DNA of 64,000 nucleotides from Pseudopyrenochaeta lycopersici (Eukaryota; Ascomycota; Dothideomycetes; Pleosporales; Pseudopyrenochaetaceae): positions 124,001-188,000 of the forward strand of contig NHZP01000046.1 in NCBI GenBank assembly GCA_003313425.1, written 5' to 3'. Positions 62,531 to 64,000 of this stretch are shown piece after piece (positions within the stretch are counted from its first letter, which is position 1; each line of letters starts with the position of its first letter). Made by a program: the position numbers and the translations under genes. The notes below the pieces were generated by a model. The model was not told the DNA's origin, ran no database searches, and saw only the letters and a list, made by a program, of their open reading frames with translations.

Positions 62531-63223
62531 TTACCCAATATAAATCTTCCTAGCCTGAGGCGCCGTCGCCTTCGGAATAACAATGCTCAAGATGCCATTC
62601 TTCAAGCTAGCTTTGACAGAATCCTGATCGATACGAGCAGGGAAGGCGAAGGAGCGATGGAATTCACCGACACTGCGTTCAGAAACCCAGTATTTGGAAT
62701 TGGGTGGCTCAGTCTGCTTCGCTACATCCTTCTTCTCAGACTGCTTGGCGACCGATGTCTCTTTGCTAGTATTGGCACTGGTCTCATCTTCGACGGTAGG
62801 TTGATGATCGAGTTTCTTTTGCTCTGCGTCGTCTTCGATGAAGCCTTGGGGGCGCTCGCCTTCTTCGCGCACATGTTCGTGACGGCCGGAGATGGTCAGT
62901 GTGTTGTTGTCAGTCCATTCGATGTTGATGTTCTTCTGCTCGACACCGGGAAGTTCGCCATGGAGCTCGTAGTGTGTCTTAGTCTCCTTGACATCAAACT
63001 TGGGAGTGAAAGAACGGATGCTCTTGAATTGGCCGTCGAGGTCACGGAACGCTTGGCGGTCGTACTCATCGAACAAACGGAAGATGGGAGCGAACTCCTG
63101 AGTGAAGCGTGGGAACAGAGACATTGTTGCTGGTGTTGTCGCGAAGTTGCGGGTGACAGTAGGCTTTGCGATGCAGTTGAGTTGTTGTGGAACTCGTTGA
63201 ATGCTTGTGCGTAGTGATTGCAT
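62531..63223 (-). CDS. Hsp20 / Hsp30-type small heat-shock protein
   Basis: The alpha-crystallin domain is spread over FTPKFDVKETKTHYELHGEL, PGVEQKNINIEWTDNNTLTI and SGRHEH, then, after a charged insert of about 70 residues, FHRSFAFPARIDQDSVKASL and KNGILSIVIPKA. This split domain with a long acidic insert is typical of fungal Hsp30 chaperones, which hold unfolded proteins under stress. ATG 63223 (MQSLRTSIQRVP) adds a basic, Arg-containing N-terminus that could target mitochondria. The second candidate, ATG 63124 (MSLFPRFTQEF), corresponds to the usual Hsp30 start. The upstream region carries a heat-shock element. The gene appears intact. Confidence 0.92.
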   Translation of the reverse strand: MQSLRTSIQRVPQQLNCIAKPTVTRNFATTPATMSLFPRFTQEFAPIFRLFDEYDRQAFRDLDGQFKSIRSFTPKFDVKETKTHYELHGELPGVEQKNINIEWTDNNTLTISGRHEHVREEGERPQGFIEDDAEQKKLDHQPTVEDETSANTSKETSVAKQSEKKDVAKQTEPPNSKYWVSERSVGEFHRSFAFPARIDQDSVKASLKNGILSIVIPKATAPQARKIYIG

Positions 63224-63370
63224 AGAATATTTGATGATTCTTGTTCTGCTGGTGAAATTGAGAGGCATCATTGGGTTCATTATATACTCGACAAACGCCA
63301 TTCTCGAATAACCGTGCCATTGCCAGAAATTACGTGTGGTATCCGTCGGACTGGTAGAGGGTGGATGATC

Positions 63371-63399
63371 GAAACTTGAAGAAATCCAGAGAAACTTCT
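63371..63399 (-). promoter_or_regulatory. Putative heat-shock element
   Basis: GAAACTTC at 63391-63398 is a perfect inverted GAAnnTTC pair. Further GAA modules at 63371, 63379 and 63381 make a clustered HSF-binding pattern about 150-170 bp upstream of the Hsp20 start. HSF binding here is expected from family knowledge but not shown. Confidence 0.6.
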
Positions 63400-64000
63400 G
63401 GTACAGTCAGTTGACGTCAAGGATATAACCATGTCTCCTGGTCGAATGATAGCTACATAAAAAAACGGATCACCCAATCATAGTCATGGTGCACTCTCTT
63501 CCTGGTTCCATGTCTCAGCGATGCGGGGAACTCAAAGCTTCATCGGTTAAAATCACGTGATTCTAAAACTGTGTTTCCGGCTGGAGCATCTCCTCTCCAG
63601 CTTTCTATGCAGGTATTGTGGATGACGTGGCCATTCCAAAGGAGCATTTGGGCACCTGTATCGGCACCTGCATCAGCACCTGCACAAGTTCACGACAATA
63701 CCGTATCCGCTTGTACAGAGAGAAACTGCGAGAGGAATGGAAAGCATATTGGCAAGCCTCAGACAAAGGCAAACACTTTCGTTGGATGAGGCCCATCTGT
63801 TACCCATCCATCGCAGCAGGGCCGCTTACGTCTCTGTCCAATGCTAAAGCTAGTTAATTAGGCACACAAAAGGACGTACAGTACTTGAAAAGACTCACTA
63901 CTTCTTTGTGGTCCAGCCGATAACCCGTCTGCGACCAGTAATGTGCTGCTGGGTGTTATAACAAGCGAAGAAGACCAAACGACACTAGCAATCCACAAGA
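63400..64000. other. Window end, no gene recognised
   Basis: A frame at 63618-63857 has no motif. It may contain the promoter of a gene beyond the window. Confidence 0.35.

Noticed and set aside
1..64000. CRISPR array or prokaryotic operon
   Set aside because: Tandem repeats here are contiguous minisatellites without unique spacers, and genes contain spliceosomal introns.

Overview
The window looks like a filamentous ascomycete (Pezizomycotina), probably a Dothideomycete of the Pleosporales type. Genes carry short GT-AG introns of about 42-75 bp, no operons or ribosome-binding sites are visible, and the gene content is typical of that group: HET and NACHT genes, WD40 arrays of the HNWD type, pogo/Fot1 and hAT transposons, a LINE remnant, a fasciclin surface protein and an Hsp20. 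The order-level placement is inference. The mix of intact genes, broken genes and mobile elements suggests a subtelomeric or accessory compartment rather than core chromosome.

Layout. 0-10 kb: a zinc-cluster-type transcription factor missing its DNA-binding N-terminus, an intact ATP-dependent DNA ligase without BRCT domains, a multi-exon membrane protein, and copies of an unclassified repeat (family A). 10-19 kb: transposase tails, a frameshifted coiled-coil gene, a HET-NACHT gene without a sensor repeat domain, and two truncated genes meeting at a 68-bp repeat scar. 19-31 kb: a partial ferric reductase, a PD-(D/E)XK-like nuclease/kinase fusion resembling Crinkler-RHS-type effectors (with a broken second copy at 30.5 kb), a LINE remnant, a small two-exon gene and a degenerate protein kinase. 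31-36 kb: a small conserved gene and a pogo-type transposon with perfect 43-bp inverted repeats. 36-44 kb: two highly homogenised WD40 arrays, the second joined through a NACHT C-terminus to the C-terminal part of a hAT transposase, then a gene of a fungal family with an E-x-K motif that lost its 5' end at the hAT terminus. 46-50 kb: an esterase-NACHT-ankyrin NLR in five exons. 50-57 kb: gene fragments, a MADS-like small gene, a HET pseudogene, a membrane protein, and a MITE inside a transposase remnant. 57-64 kb: a two-domain fasciclin membrane protein, more transposase debris, a Kelch-Tc1 chimera and an Hsp20 gene with a heat-shock element.

How it fits together. HET, NACHT, WD40, ankyrin, esterase, patatin-associated and nuclease-kinase modules are those of fungal allorecognition, NLR-type immunity and inter-organism conflict. 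Here they are concentrated in about 40 kb and repeatedly broken and re-joined by transposons. The most notable objects are the hAT-NACHT-WD40 chimeric reading frame, the nuclease-kinase gene, the WD40 arrays, and a 17-bp-spaced duplicated motif in the ends of two different pogo-like elements. Exon junctions were placed by eye from GT/AG sites, frame continuity and remembered family patterns; no search was run.
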